From: Rhytidiadelphus loreus
Taxonomy: Eukaryota; Streptophyta; Bryopsida; Hypnales; Hylocomiaceae
Direction of reading: 5' to 3'
Assembly (NCBI GenBank): GCA_947034895.1
Contig: OX344764.1
Coordinates: 13,454,001-13,518,000, forward strand
DNA: 64,000 bases
Both the position numbers and the translations under genes were made by a program. Position 1 is the first letter of the stretch, and each line of letters opens with the position of its first letter. The notes below the pieces were generated by a model, which saw nothing but the letters and a program-made list of their open reading frames with translations, was not told the origin of the DNA and did not search any database. Below are positions 48,101 to 61,299 of the stretch, piece by piece.

Positions 48101-51100
48101 GAATTGAACTTAAATATGACCATTGTCAATTGTACTATGTTTTAAACCTTTTTAAGAATTTTGAAAATGGCTAAGATATTCCTATGATAGATTTGAAATT
48201 TGAGAGATGTATAGACCATGATCTTTAGATGCTCTTCATTTTTTTCTTCAAAAAATAAGATTAGTTTCAAAACTCATTAAAACATCTTATTTTATTTTAT
48301 TTACTTCTAGACTACATATGAAATGAACTTTGGAAAAAATGAAAATTGGAAACTCCATTGATCTAACTAGCTTAATTTGATTTATCTATAAACACTAAGA
48401 TTGATTTTGAACTATAAAAATCCTAAGGACCATTAATCTAGTTAGATTGATTTAGGTCTAGAGTTAATTAGAGGGAAACACAATTGTTTTACAAGCTTTG
48501 TCATTGCTTGAGTTCATCATGACAAGTTTTTTTCATCCATATAGCATGATGCATCATGATTGGTCCCTATGGATCTATAGTGGAAACAAATCTTCTTTAC
48601 TTTCTAATCATTTTAGGTTCTACTTAAGTTTGATTTTTTCTAATTACATTTTTTCCCCTTAGGGTGGATCCATCAACCTACGCACACTCTCTAATATATA
48701 ATTGATTCTAAATGAGTAGCATTTTCAATTCAATTTGAATTATAATTCTCTTATTCATGTGCAAGCTAAAGTACACTTTAATTTTACCCAACTATTGGAC
48801 GTGCAAACCTTATTATCTTCACTATCTATAGATTGAAGTCAATTCCCTCTAAATTTTACCTTTCATTTGAATATAATTCAAAAAAATTTGAAAGAGCACA
48901 ATGACAAGTCCATCCTTTCAAGATTTGATTGAATGATATACAACCAAATTATGAAATGATTAAATTTTTTTTAATATATTCATTTAAAATACACATGATT
49001 TTGAGATTATTGTAGATTTTTGACATTCTTTTATTCATAGATAATTTTATAAATTTTTTTTGATTGCTTCACTTTAAGCTTAAGAATCGGGTTTATCAAT
49101 TGAAAAAAATCATAAACAAAAAATTTAATACTTCTATTTTATATTTTTCAAAACACTAACTAATCATTTAAAAATCTTCATTAATTTATGATTATAATTA
49201 TTCTTTTTTTACTTAAAATTTCATCAATAATTTCAACAATAAGATAATAGTTTCTTGTAATTATATTTTTTCTTTCATGTACTTGATGAAATTTATGAAG
49301 TTAAATGAATATAAAAGAATTGAAGGAAAATTTTGTTGTTAAAAGACTTCATAATACCAATGCTAAACCTTACGCTTTACAAATATTGTAAAGTCTTGTA
49401 TTCATTTATGATATCTGTTTCTAAGTAGTGAGCTTTTTTTCAGAATGACTTTTGAAGCATGACTCACATGAACTTGAATATTTTATTGGAGATGGTTGTC
49501 TTGAATGTAATCATATACCATATTTTTTAGAAATTAAGAAAATCATTTTATATTTAACAGTCAATTTTGCTAATTTGTCACATTTTGAATTTTAGGTGTT
49601 TTGAGTACTATAGAGTACCCAAAATCAATGATTTAGAGCTGAAATTTTTGTGGTTTGTTCCCTATAGTTAGACTTGGAAGATCTAATTAGGAAATTCAAA
49701 TCCTAGTGTAGTTTGCTTAAAGAGACTATTTCAAGTAGGTTTGCTACAATTAAATTAAATTAGACAATCACAACACATGAAAAAGATACACCTCCAAATT
49801 GGTATGCAATCTCAACAATCAATTCATCAACCCCTATACACAATCCCCACAACAACAATTCACACAACCCAAAATGATTATTAGGCTCATACACACAACA
49901 TTGAATTTGGACTACAATGACATTTAAACCTCAATTGGATACATATAGTAATACATACACATATAAGTAACATCATTTGATTTGATTAATCATTTCAAAG
50001 TTGCAAAAATACAAATTTTCTCAACACTCACTCCAAAAATAAAACAAAACAAACCCAATTTTGGCTAGAACTTGCATGCTTTTTCCAACTAGCAACTACT
50101 CGACCAATCAATTGGGTTCACACACTCTAATGCCTACTAAGATTAATTATATTTAAAAAAATATATTTAGCATCCAATTAACTAACTAACCGACCTAACT
50201 AGAAAAAACAAAAACAAAATTTGAAATTCAAGATCTCAAGGCCAATTAGTGAATCTACATTTCCATAGGAGGAAATGTTCCTACCAAGGGTCATCTAAAA
50301 ATGTATTATTTTATGTCTTCGACGTTTGTGCAAATAGGATTCACTTGAGCACGCACTTCTGAACATTGAAAATGGTTTCAAGCTCATTCTTTTGGTGAAT
50401 TTTTCACCATGAAGTCCTCTCAAATGTTCGATTTTTAGTTTCTTTGTAAATTATTTTTCCTATTTTTTACAAATAAAAATGTTAAAGTATCTATTTTCTT
50501 ACAATTCAACACTTTGATATTCTGATTTTCTAACACTTTTGGAAAAAAAGGTTAAAACTGCTAAAGTGGAACAAAATTGACAAATCATTGTTGCAATCAT
50601 CCAAATATCTCAATACCACTCTGTGAGCCCTCAAGTCAGCACTTGGAACTTTGGATCTATTTTTTGCGATTTTTAGTTAGTTTTGTGAAAAAACACATAA
50701 AAAGAGAGTTATTGAGAGTTTTGGTAGAAATCTTTATCAAAGTAGTGAGGAATGGCCTTAGAGACGTGAAACACGTAAAACTTCACTAATTCTCAGTCTT
50801 ATTAATAAGTTTAGATGAATAGTTAATAATTTTGAGAGAAGAAAGGATATGAGAGTTAGTCAATCCTAGTATCTTGTTCATACGGTACAACATCTATAAG
50901 TACGCATGCAACAAATTGGCTAAGTAATAGAGTCTAGTCATGTCAAATCAAAATCATATTAAAAAGAGTTGGATGTATTATTAGTAAGTAATTTTGAGAA
51001 TACAAGCCGTTTATAGATTAAGATAGAAAAAAGGTGATTGGAACATATAGAGAGGTACTTTTCTAGGTCAAAGTATGCCAAAAGGTCAAATTAGGATCCA

Positions 51101-53295
51101 GTCATCCAAGATTCCTTCAGTATCAAGAATAAATTCTTCCCGGGTCAAAATTATTAAGGAATTTCTAAAAATAGCATCCTTATTGGAGATTTGATTTTAC
51201 CCTTAGTTGATGGACACCTTGTAAAAAGAATGCCCAAAAGTTTCGGGATTTTACAAAATTCTACAATGACTCCCTAGGAAGTCAATCACTTAAAAATGCA
51301 TTTGTAAATTTCTAGAAATTACAAATATTGCGGTAAAATCTCACTAAAAATTAGGATAGTCTTTTGTATACTAATAAAGAGCTATGTCAAGTTTGAAGTC
51401 ATTCCAACATTCTCAAGTACCAGAATTAAAATCGACATTGAATTTCACGAGAATTTACAATTTGGCGGTGGGTTGACCAAATCAGGGGTCAATTCGTACT
51501 CTCATAATCATTCTACACCACCCTAGCCAAATAGTTTCATCAAAAAGGGCAAATTCCAAAAGTTAGAGTTTTGACTTTTGTTTGAAGTTACTATGACTCA
51601 AATTTGCGCTTAAAAATGGTTGAGGAGGCAGGGGTATAGGATCCCTTATGCTAATTGGGATATTTTGAACACGATGGTGCCATTGTTTTTTAATTTTGAG
51701 TTGTCACTTAAAAGATAGATAGAATCAGCCCTTAGTTTGACTTTTTTATAGTAATTTGTGATTAATCTTTGGTGATTTTGCAAATATCTTTTGGAAAATC
51801 AAAGATTGGATTTGCTCAAGATCTCTTTGCTTGCGTAAGAAGCCAACTTTGAACTGAAGAAAGACAATTTGGAACGAACTTTAGATTAATTTGCAAAATA
51901 TCTAGATTAGTTAGGGTGATTTTCAAAATATCTTTGGAAAAAATCTAGGATTTGATTTGGGCAAGTTCCAAAGTCAATTAGGGCCTAAAAGAAACTTGCT
52001 TAAGAACCTTCTTTCCCATTAAACAAAGAATATTTTGCGAATTACATTAGGTTAGTTTAGGAAAATATCTAAGTAGGAAGTGAAATAATTCTCACTGACA
52101 ATTTATTAGGGAGGGACCGGAAACGGATATAAAAGGCCCTTCCTTGAGGTTGTTAGTGGCCTTCATTCTCTATTTCATTTCTTGTTGTTGCTCTTGTCAG
52201 GCTACCGACACATTGTTGAAGCACTTTTAAAGCCAAAATTTGACTATTTCATTTGAGTTTTTTGCACTTTGAAGGTTCGGAGGGCCCCTTCAAAGATTGA
52301 CTTATTTTTCTTATTTGAATTTGGAGGTTTCAAGCCCCAAAACTTTGATTTTCCAAAGTTTAGGAGGAAAAAATCCCCAAACTCCATTATAATTTAAGTT
52401 AATTTTTTTCTTCTTGAATTTGGAGGCTTTAAGCTCCCAAAACCTTGATTTTAAGAGTGTTGGAGGGATAGACCTCAAACTCTATTTGATTCTGTAGTTC
52501 TTTCAAATACTAACAAACAAATTGTGCGTATTGATAATAGATTGTGATCTAAAAATTTTGAAGCGGCAAAGCTAGACTTTACCAAAAGGTTTTTTGTATC
52601 ACTACATGCCAAAATTCGTTGTATAACGGGTGTTTGGTTTGATTAATTGCTAATGTTTGGTTAAACATTGTCATGTGTACCTCCTTTATTGATTAAACTT
52701 GAAACTTTGATTGAAATTTTGGAAGTTAGTTTTTAATGTTCGCTTAAACATTGTTATGTGTACCTCTTTTAAAAGTTAAGCTTTTAAGATACTATTCTTT
52801 TGTTTGTGGATACCATTTGTGCTTGGGGTTGCCCCCGCACGGTGATGGAAACGGGTACTTAAAAACTTTAATTTGCTCAATTAAAACCTGAGATTGTCCC
52901 CGCATGGCGAAGCTTTGACTTTGTTAGATTTGGAATTTGGACAAATATTCTTTTGGTAGCTTGTGTAAAGCCCAAAAGTTTGCCAAATTCTTTCTTTTTT
53001 GTGTTAAAATGTGTTGGAGTGCCTTTGCTTTCGAACTTTGTGAACTTTGCCATTCATTACTTTATTTCCATATTGTGCAAGTCATCATTATTTCAAAAAT
53101 CCATAAAAATTAGATAGATTATAGGTAGTGGTGGATTCTTTTAGTTAGTTAATTAATATTCCAAAAACCATAAAAATTAGTTAGTGTTAGTTTTGGTTGA
53201 CGTTACTTAGGCTTCTTAGTTTTATTTTTCTAAGTTTCATTTCCTTTATTTTCTTTAATTTAGCTTTTAATTTAGTTTTATTTTACCAAAAAAAA
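45133..53295. other. No gene seen
   Basis: Eight kilobases of AT-rich DNA with only short, uncharacterised ORFs. No RNA gene, transposon end or tandem array could be supported by eye. The part from 51.6 to 53.2 kb is slightly richer in G and in coding-like words but has no open frame. Confidence 0.35.
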
Positions 53296-53301
53296 ATTTA
53301 G

Positions 53302-53697
53302 TTATCAAATGGACCAGTATAAGCTGTTAGAAACAAGCCAATTGGAAACAAGAATTTGGTGAATAGAGTTTGTTAAGGAGAGTCTAGGTAGTGAGACAGT
53401 GAATTCAAGCAAGAAGATAGTGAGTCCAGGCAGTTATCAAATGGACCAGTACAAACTGTTGGGAACTAGCTGATTGGAAACAAGAATTTGGTGAATAGAG
53501 TTTGATAAGGAGAGTCCAGGCAGTGAGACAGTGAGTTCAAGTAGGAAGATAGTGAGTCCAGGCAGTTATCAAATGGACCAGTACAAGCTGTTGGGAACTA
53601 ACTGATTGAAAACAAGAATTTGGTGAACAGAGTTTGGTAAGGAGAGTCCAGGTAGTGAGACACTGAGTTCAAGCAGGAAGATAGTGAGTTCAAGCAG
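53302..53697. repeat. 132-bp tandem repeat, three units
   Basis: Units start TTATCAAATGGACCAGTA at 53302, 53434 and 53566 with constant 132-bp spacing and few differences. Each contains AGTGAGACAGTGAGTTCAAG and AGATAGTGAGTCCAGGCAG. Confidence 0.9.
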
Positions 53698-54030
53698 TTG
53701 AGATCGGCCATCAAATCAAAAACTCAAGCAATTCAAGTGAGCTAGTGAATCTAGGCAAGATGATAGTGAATCCAGGCAGTTGAGACCGGCCATCAAATCA
53801 GAAACTCAAGCAATTCAAGTGAGCTAGTGAATCTAGGTAGGATGACAGTGAGTCCAAGCACTTGAGACCGGCCATCTAGTCAGAAGCTCAAGCAATTCAA
53901 GTGAGTCAGTGAATCCAGGTAGGAAGATAGTGAGTCTAGGCAGTTGGGACCAACCGTCAAGTCAAAAGTTCAAGAAATTCGAGTGAGACACTGAGTCTAG
54001 TCGTCAAATCAAAAGTTCAAGAAATTCGAA
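53698..54030. repeat. 82-bp tandem repeat, about four units
   Basis: Units start TTGAGAYCGGCCATCAAATC at 53698, 53780, 53862 and 53944 (82-bp spacing), decaying to the right. They share the GATAGTGARTCCAGGCAG tail with the adjoining 132-bp units, so the two arrays probably arose from one another. Confidence 0.9.
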
Positions 54031-54930
54031 TGAAGTCCAAGCCTTAGTCACTCAATGTTTGAAAATTAAAATCATACTTGTGATGTTGCATACTAGCTTG
54101 AAGTTTTCTTTGCTAATGTCCACAACCATCCAACAACTAAATTAAATCAACTTTGATCTAATTTGATTAATTAGACATACACTATCAACTCAACAACCCA
54201 ACTTTAAAGAAGACTAGTGGAGTGAAGGAGACAAGGGAAGTTGAAGAGACTTAAAAGTGACAATTGAGAAGAAGGAGAAGGTGAGATACTCTTGAAAAGA
54301 ATGTTGATTTAAAACCAATATTATTGAGCATCTAACTATTGAAGTAGGTATTGTTTTTGGTTTTAATTCTTTTTCCTATTCATTTGGAATTATTCTTTGA
54401 TTTTGATTCTTTTCCTATTCATTTCCTATTCATTTTGGAAGTATTATTGGTTTTATTCTTTTTACTATTGAAGTGTTTGTTTTTTAGTCATTGATTAGGA
54501 TTCCGGGGAAAATTAGTTGGTTGAATGTTGGTTTAAGTTTTGTTTTATTAGGCCCAATAAGCCCAATAGAAAAAAACAAAAGTCAACAAAAATATTAGAT
54601 TAATCCAAATAAACTAATAAACTAATGAATAACAAACAAATTTATCTATTTATTGGAATATCTACTAGAATTGGATAATCTCAATATTTAGAATTAATTC
54701 TTAAAAAGAATAAATCTTCAAGGAAGTTCGAAATAGGGCCTTGAAGTTTGTTTACTTAAAAGAATTGCTTTAAAAAACAATTAAAAATCACTAGGTAGTT
54801 AATTTAATTTCTAAACTCAAGGGATTTAAGTTTAAAAACTTTAAATAACAACATTTTGTAGGATTTTAGCCGGAAGAATGTAGAAGAGAAATTTTCAAAA
54901 CATTCTAATTCCCGATTAATCATCCAATAG

Positions 54931-55026
54931 GTGGACGAAGCATATGTGATGGATGAAGACGGGTATTATGAGTCCATCACCGTGGTGATATGCGATGACG
55001 GGACTGTGGTGACGAATGGCACAGAG
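54931..55026 (+). other. Orphan exon-like island
   Basis: Preceded by an acceptor-like CATCCAATAG and followed by a donor-like GTATGTTAG, these 96 bases read in one frame as an acidic peptide starting VDEAYVMDEDGYYES and containing VVICDDGTVVTNG. It is much richer in GC than its surroundings. No adjoining exons were found. It could be a gene fragment or a remnant of a retrotransposon ORF. Confidence 0.3.
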
Positions 55027-55838
55027 GTATGTTAGTTTTCTCTTTTATTTTTTATTTTTGAATTATTTTTGTTGTCTTATTAGCTTAGAGACAAGTTAGT
55101 CCTTAGTTCAGATTTTTAGATCTTAAATTATAATTTTGAAACTAATAGATCGTTTTTAGAGGATTCCAAAAACATATCACACTTAAAAAATAACCTTAAA
55201 ACAAAGAAGTTACTAACAATTGAAAATTAACCCTAAAATTGGGTGAGAATTTAGCATTTTCATCTAAAAGGAATCTTTGAAGAATCTTTGAAAGCTGAAT
55301 CAAACAAGGAATATATAAAGATTTTAGAATCCATTTTTTACTCTTAAAAATACTTTATTTTTGAAGGATAAAAGTTTGGATGAAGTTTGAGATTAACTTT
55401 GGATGAAAGGCTTCCAATTAGGTCAAAATTATAATTAATCTTAAGAAGTCAGTAGCTAAAAGAACTAATAACCTAACCCTAAAGTTTAGATTTATTTTGA
55501 TTTGAATTTCTTTTTTCTATTAGTAGATGAAGTTTTTAGCATAAATTGAGGACCAATTTTGTTCTTCAATAACTTTTGCTTGGAATCTTGGAATCTAACT
55601 TTCTTTACCATTCTAGAAAAGAGAAGTTATATTCTATCACTTTGCCAAGTTATGATTTTAATTTAGTTTAGAAATGATTTTCTCTTCATAATTTGATTTA
55701 ACCACAACTACTAATCATTTAACAATTAGTGTGACTTAGAATTAGTTGAATTTAATAAGATTAACAATAACAAAAAGTGTCCATTGCTTGGAAGTCGAAC
55801 ATTTGATTGGGAATCACACCCTAGGAGTAAATGTCCAC

Positions 55839-56773
55839 TTAACCCTTAAAGGACCGTCACTATACTTTCACCAAAAACGCTCCAAAACTGCCATTTCTAG
55901 TACAAGTACCAAAATTTTGAAAAAAAACTTTTTTTTGACATATCTAACCGTAGGATCTTGTATTATATAGTATCAAAAACATATGGTAAAAATTTCAGAC
56001 ATTTCCACTAGGTGGATTGCAAGATATAAGCATTCAAGTTGACTAAAATCATTTTTTTGACCCTGCGAAAAGCAGGGCAGCTGCACTTCACAAGCTCACA
56101 TTTCTATGAAAAAATGACCTAAATGGTGGTGATTCTTTGGATTTGTTTTTCTAGACAAGTTGGCCACATGCTTGAGAAATTTCAGATCATTTGGAATAGT
56201 ACAACATATAGGAAAAAAATAGTAAGTAGGTAGTAGTAAAGAATGATTAAAAATACTAAATTACTTACAATTTAAATATGGAATTGAAAATTTCCAATCC
56301 CAATGGTAAAAATGTTGCAATAATGTATCTACATCCTACATTTTTTTTTTTGTCCAAAAATATTGAAAATTGGATAAGATAAAGAATTTCAAAGTTTATT
56401 TTAGAGTAGGAAATCCAAAACTGCCCGCAAACAAAAAATCCTCATAACTTTTGACTCATTGATCAAAATGGAATGATTCAAAGCTTTTCTGTGTATATAA
56501 AACTCTAGAAAATCAATTCCAAATTTCTGTTTATGAAAAAAGTGATTTTTTCTGATCTGCCCAAACTGCCCAGTTGGGAAAAAAAGTAACATATTAGGCT
56601 ATAACTTTTGACTCGTATTTTCAAATGTCATGAAATTTGGTGCATATGAAATATATTCCTTGCCCCCACATTCTATTAAAATTTCAGTCTCAAATATGAA
56701 AATCTCCGCTCGTAGGTACCTGCCCAAAATTTCTATACAACCGAAAAACAGAATCCGGTCCTTTAGGGGTTAA
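55839..56773. mobile_element. TTAA-flanked piggyBac-like element, copy 2, intact ends
   Basis: 935 bp bounded by TTAA, with termini CCCTTAAAGGACC and GGTCCTTTAGGGG. It aligns along its length with the split copy at 13083-14613 and shows the uninterrupted state of the LTR insertion point. No transposase ORF. Confidence 0.8.
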
Positions 56774-57752
56774 TCAGCCGCTAGAACCTGTGTACAACGT
56801 TCTGACTTAAGGGTGGAGTTAGAAACACTCACACACTCTTCTATAGTTGGGTGGTAAATTACAATGTATGATCTCGATGTTTAACATAAATGAAATGTCA
56901 ATGACTTAAGACGTGAACTAGTTGTTTGTCTTATATTCATGTGTGTGAGTAATTCATAGAACATTCAATCACTACAAGAGAAATCAATGTCCATTCCAAC
57001 ATAGATTTAACATAATTTTGTTAATAAATAGGGTTGGTTAGAGTGTCTAAATTCAAACACTTTATAGCATAGTTATATTGATTATGCTATGTAGAATGAA
57101 TGTCCTCATGAATGTGCCACATTAGTTAAAATCAATTGCCACACCATTAAATTGTATTATTATTATTAACAAAAAAATTATTACTATTTGAGGATTTGCT
57201 AAGTAGGCTACCACATAGGCAAAATTTGCCATACAAGTAGGATTACCATATAAGTAGACCCTACCCATAGGTCACAATCAACACATTGATACAAAGTAGA
57301 TTCTACGCATCAAAAAATTTAGGGTAAAAAATTCAAAACAACTTAGAATGTCACTTATCTTGATGTTTGAGAAGATGGGAAGAAAATCTCTTTATACAAG
57401 TAGAGTGGTAGGAAGTAGAACAACCCATGGAGGATATGTAAATTAGGATTACCCTATACAAAAGTTAGATTCGTTGAAAATTAAGTCATTTTTGAAAAAA
57501 TGTAATACAAGTCAACTTGTGAATAGTCTTAGGTGATGTGGACCTTTGAGAATTTGATGTGGAAATTCAATTTTACCACTAAGGTACCAAATTGACCTTT
57601 ACATATAGTAGTAGTAGCTCAATTGTTCATAGTTAAGTGATAGATTATGTAGAAATTGTGGTTAAAGTAGAATTTTAGACCTCATTTAGGTAGTGCAAAG
57701 TAACTTTTTCAAAAAAAGTCGAACTACATTAATGTGGAAAATCAAGCTAACT

Positions 57753-57930
57753 TTCATCTCCAAAAATCTATTTGATATTTCAAGCCAGCCCTCCAATCAA
57801 AAATTATGGATAAATTTCAAAGAGGGGTTGGAAGGGATATTTTCTTTGACAATTTCAAACATCCTCTTTGAAATTTGTCCATAACTTTTGATTGGGGGCT
57901 TGAAATATCAAACGGTTTTTGGGAGATGAA
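57753..57930. repeat. Strong hairpin, arms about 70 bp, loop about 36 bp
   Basis: The left arm 57753-57826 (TTCATCTCCAAAAATC ... TTTCAAAGAGG) is nearly complementary to the right arm 57863-57930 (CCTCTTTGAAATTTGTCC ... GGTTTTTGGGAGATGAA), with few mismatches. It could be a small foldback element or a small-RNA precursor-like locus; expression is unknown. Confidence 0.8.
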
Positions 57931-59103
57931 TTTTGTATTGATTTTACAAAAAAATTTAGCTCAAATTTTTTTTAAAACAGTTATTCTTCTATGCCACAAT
58001 CAGGTTTGAAATCCTATTTTGCACACAATTCCTATATTTTAACTATGAGTGGTCAAGCTCTCGTCTTCAAATTATCCCATATCCTTTGAGGATTCATGGC
58101 TGACAATGGATTTCATTAAAAAATCAAACTTTCCACCATTTTTTTCCTATAGAATAGCAACATAGGAAGTCCTCCACCTTGCCACCTAAAAACTTCAGGA
58201 TGGTAAGTGGTCATTGGCCTTCATTTTGGACTTCCCCACTAACATTTTCATTTTTTACAGCGTCTTGGATATTTAATTTTTGCTGAATTCGATAATTTCT
58301 CTTATTTCTCTTATTTACTTTTTAGTATACTTTTATATAATTATTTTCCGCCACCTCTACCCTACTACTATGATATGTGGGAAAATGAAAATGATGTTTA
58401 GATGATTGATGAATCAATTGAGCAAATTTTTTTTGTCAAATCAATTCAATTATGTTGATTGACATTTCACAAATAAAACGTTCAGGGCAATCTATGTTGA
58501 ATTTCAAAATGAGTCATGTGAAATTGCCATTTTCACAACTTGGATAGTTCCTATCAACACAATTCAGTAGTAGTGAATGTATAACATGGGGACCTAAATG
58601 TCTTGGATCTCTTTTAAGGAAAGTTTCAAAGGATAATTTTAGATTCTACAAAAGCTCGCACTAAGAACCATCTTTTACTTCTAAAATTTGAAAAATATGT
58701 AATTGTCTAACATCTTATAGTATGCAATTGCCTTGGCAATTGCCTACCGCATCCTATATCGCCTCCCTTGACCCTCTCCCCCAAAAATGTTTGCATAAAT
58801 CTCATTCTAAGAGGATTCAAATTTTGCAAGGCACTTATTAGACATGTTTGACAAAATAATTTTTTCTACAAACTTCAAATGTTCAAACCTTGCAATTTAC
58901 ACACTTGTAAATATATTTTTTAGATGTTTATTTTGCATTTTTTGGGGCCTAATAGAGTTTTTTTTTTTTTTCTGTTTTGGGCAATATGTTTGTAGTTTTT
59001 GATGTCCAATCTAGTTGTTTTGATGGCATGTTTTACCAATTTTGAGTCTTTTTGACTTGTTGGATGAATGTCAAGTAGGTTTGGGCTAAATTTGTATGGT
59101 CAT

Positions 59104-59243
59104 TCATTTCTTAATAGGGTTCAATTGTCAAGTCGAAATCTTGTGATTGCTGCCAAGTTGGGCTGTCAACTGTCATTTCCTAATTGGATTCAGTTGTCAA
59201 GTCAAAATCTAGTGGTTGATGCAAAGTTGGGCTGTCAATTGTT
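59104..59243. repeat. Two-copy direct repeat of about 70 bp
   Basis: TTGTCAAGTCRAAATCTWGTG and AAGTTGGGCTGTCAA occur twice in the same order. A second small array follows at 59535-59650 (TTTGTGAGGTTTAA and GTTTAAAGAGTGTGTG). Confidence 0.6.
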
Positions 59244-60183
59244 TGAAAGTTATGGCCAGGTCGGAGAAGGCAGAGGTGGCTTTGATTTGGAATTTTGTGG
59301 TTGTTTTTGGATGGGATAGCGGTTCCAACTAGGTGGTTTTGCTTGCAATTAGGCTATCATCATTCCAATTTGGTAATTGTTGGAGTGTTTCCTATTAGGC
59401 TTGATTTGTGTTCATTTTTCTTTATCCACTATTTTTGAGAGTTTGCAATGTGTCCAGCTAATTGGCTCTAATTTTGTTTGTGGTGTTTTCCAAGTCGGTG
59501 TTTAAAGAGTGTGTGTGTTTAAGTCTGGCCTGCAATACTACGTTTGTGAGGTTTAATTTGTGAGGTTTACATTTGTGAGGTTTAAAGATCCAAGTTGGTG
59601 TTTAAAGAGTGTGTGTGTTTAAAGAGTGTGTGAGTTTACATTTGTGAGGTTTAATTTATTTCTAGATAGAAAAATTTTCTCCTTTTGCTGTTGTTATTAC
59701 ATGTTTGGCTATTATTTATTAACTTAAAAGCAAATCCTATTTAATTGACCTCCTGAGGAACGAACTATACTATTAGCTTAGTTATTTCTAATTAAGATCT
59801 AAGCTTATCTACAACACTCAAAGTTTTTTTATTTTTTCTCTATACATTCGTATAGTATGTTAGTCCAATTTTGTACATTTGAATTTAAAAGAATAATAAT
59901 AATTTCCATTCTTGCTCAATAGAATAGAAAATGGAATTTTTTGTCAATTTCTAGGGAAAACATAACTTTGTTCTCTAATAAACTTTGTTGTTTGTATCTT
60001 GAGGAAGAACCAATATTCAACAAAAAAATCAACTTTATGAGGTGGCCAAGTCTCTTTAATACACACTATAGATAATTCCCTTATTTTGAGCCAATATTCT
60101 TAAACCATCTGTATACAATGTTTTGGAGACCACATATACTTTTTCAATCCTTAAAGGATTAAAAAATCATATATATATATATA

Positions 60184-60900
60184 GGGTAGATGCAAGAAAC
60201 ACCAAATGATTTAGGGAGCGTTTTGCCAAAACTGTGATTTTTTGCGCTCAGTACTATGAGTACTACAGTACTAACAAAACGGATCAATCTCAGCCATTGA
60301 TCTAAAAAATCAACGGCTAATAGTACTTTTGAGTACTTAATAATACTGAAATAGTACTATTTGAAAAAAATGACAATTTGTCACAAAAAGTAGATAAAAT
60401 TAAGTATAAATTATTAATAATTAGAAAATCATGAATAAAAAAAAACTAAAAATTGGCCATTTGTATTTTGTAAAGACTTGATAGTGATTACATTTCACCC
60501 AAAACTAGAATGTTTGGAGCGCTATGTGCAAGGGACTCCTATTTGCATGCATATTGAGGACAAAAAATTGTGTTTTTTTAAATGCCCTTTGGTAGGCACA
60601 TGCTCATTTAGTGTGGAAATAGCCTACAAAAAATTCAAGTGAACATCATAATTTTTGGATGCTCCACAGTACTAAAAAACCCTAAACCGCAAAGGTGTGA
60701 CAAATTAGCTAAACTAGAATTTAATTAAAGGATTTTTTTTCAAAATTTCTCAAAAATAAGGAATCTGAGGACTTCCAAGTTAGCCATCTCCAATAAAAAT
60801 TTCAAGTACACGGACTTCATTTCCCAAAAGATATGGCAAATGGCAACTCCGTCATTCCAATTGTGACGCAAAATAGTACCGGTGTTTCTTGCATTTACCC
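60184..60900. mobile_element. TA-flanked MITE, 717 bp
   Basis: The left end GGGTAGATGCAAGAAACACC is inverted at the right end (GGTGTTTCTTGCATTTACCC) with one mismatch in 20, and TA stands on both sides (60182-60183, 60901-60902). TA duplication suggests a Tc1/mariner-type MITE, although the left TA lies in a (TA)n run and cannot be placed exactly. No ORF inside. Confidence 0.65.
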
Positions 60901-61299
60901 TAAAGTACCATTTTGACTCTTAGAATGCAAATTATGTACACAAATATATTATGCACACAAATATGTACACAAGGGGAATAGGAGGGGTTACCATATGGGA
61001 AAAATATGACCATTATCACATGCTAAGTGTTAAACTCATAGTAGTTTTCTACTTAGGAGGTGGTAAAGAGGTGGTAATGGCCATATTTTTTCCTCTTGGA
61101 AAACCCTCATACTTCCCCTGTACATAGCAAGACATACACTAATATTGGATTGAAAGAAACAAAAATTAATATATTTCATTTAGATGTCATTTTAGCATCT
61201 TTACCTCACCATGCTGAAATATAATACCGTATAAGGGACGCTTTACACGTACTAGAGAAAAGGAACCAATTTGTTGAGTAAGAGGCTCCAACTAAAGGG

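Noticed and set aside
53302..54030. CRISPR-like array
   Set aside because: Units are contiguous with no unique spacers, and the context is a eukaryotic nuclear genome.
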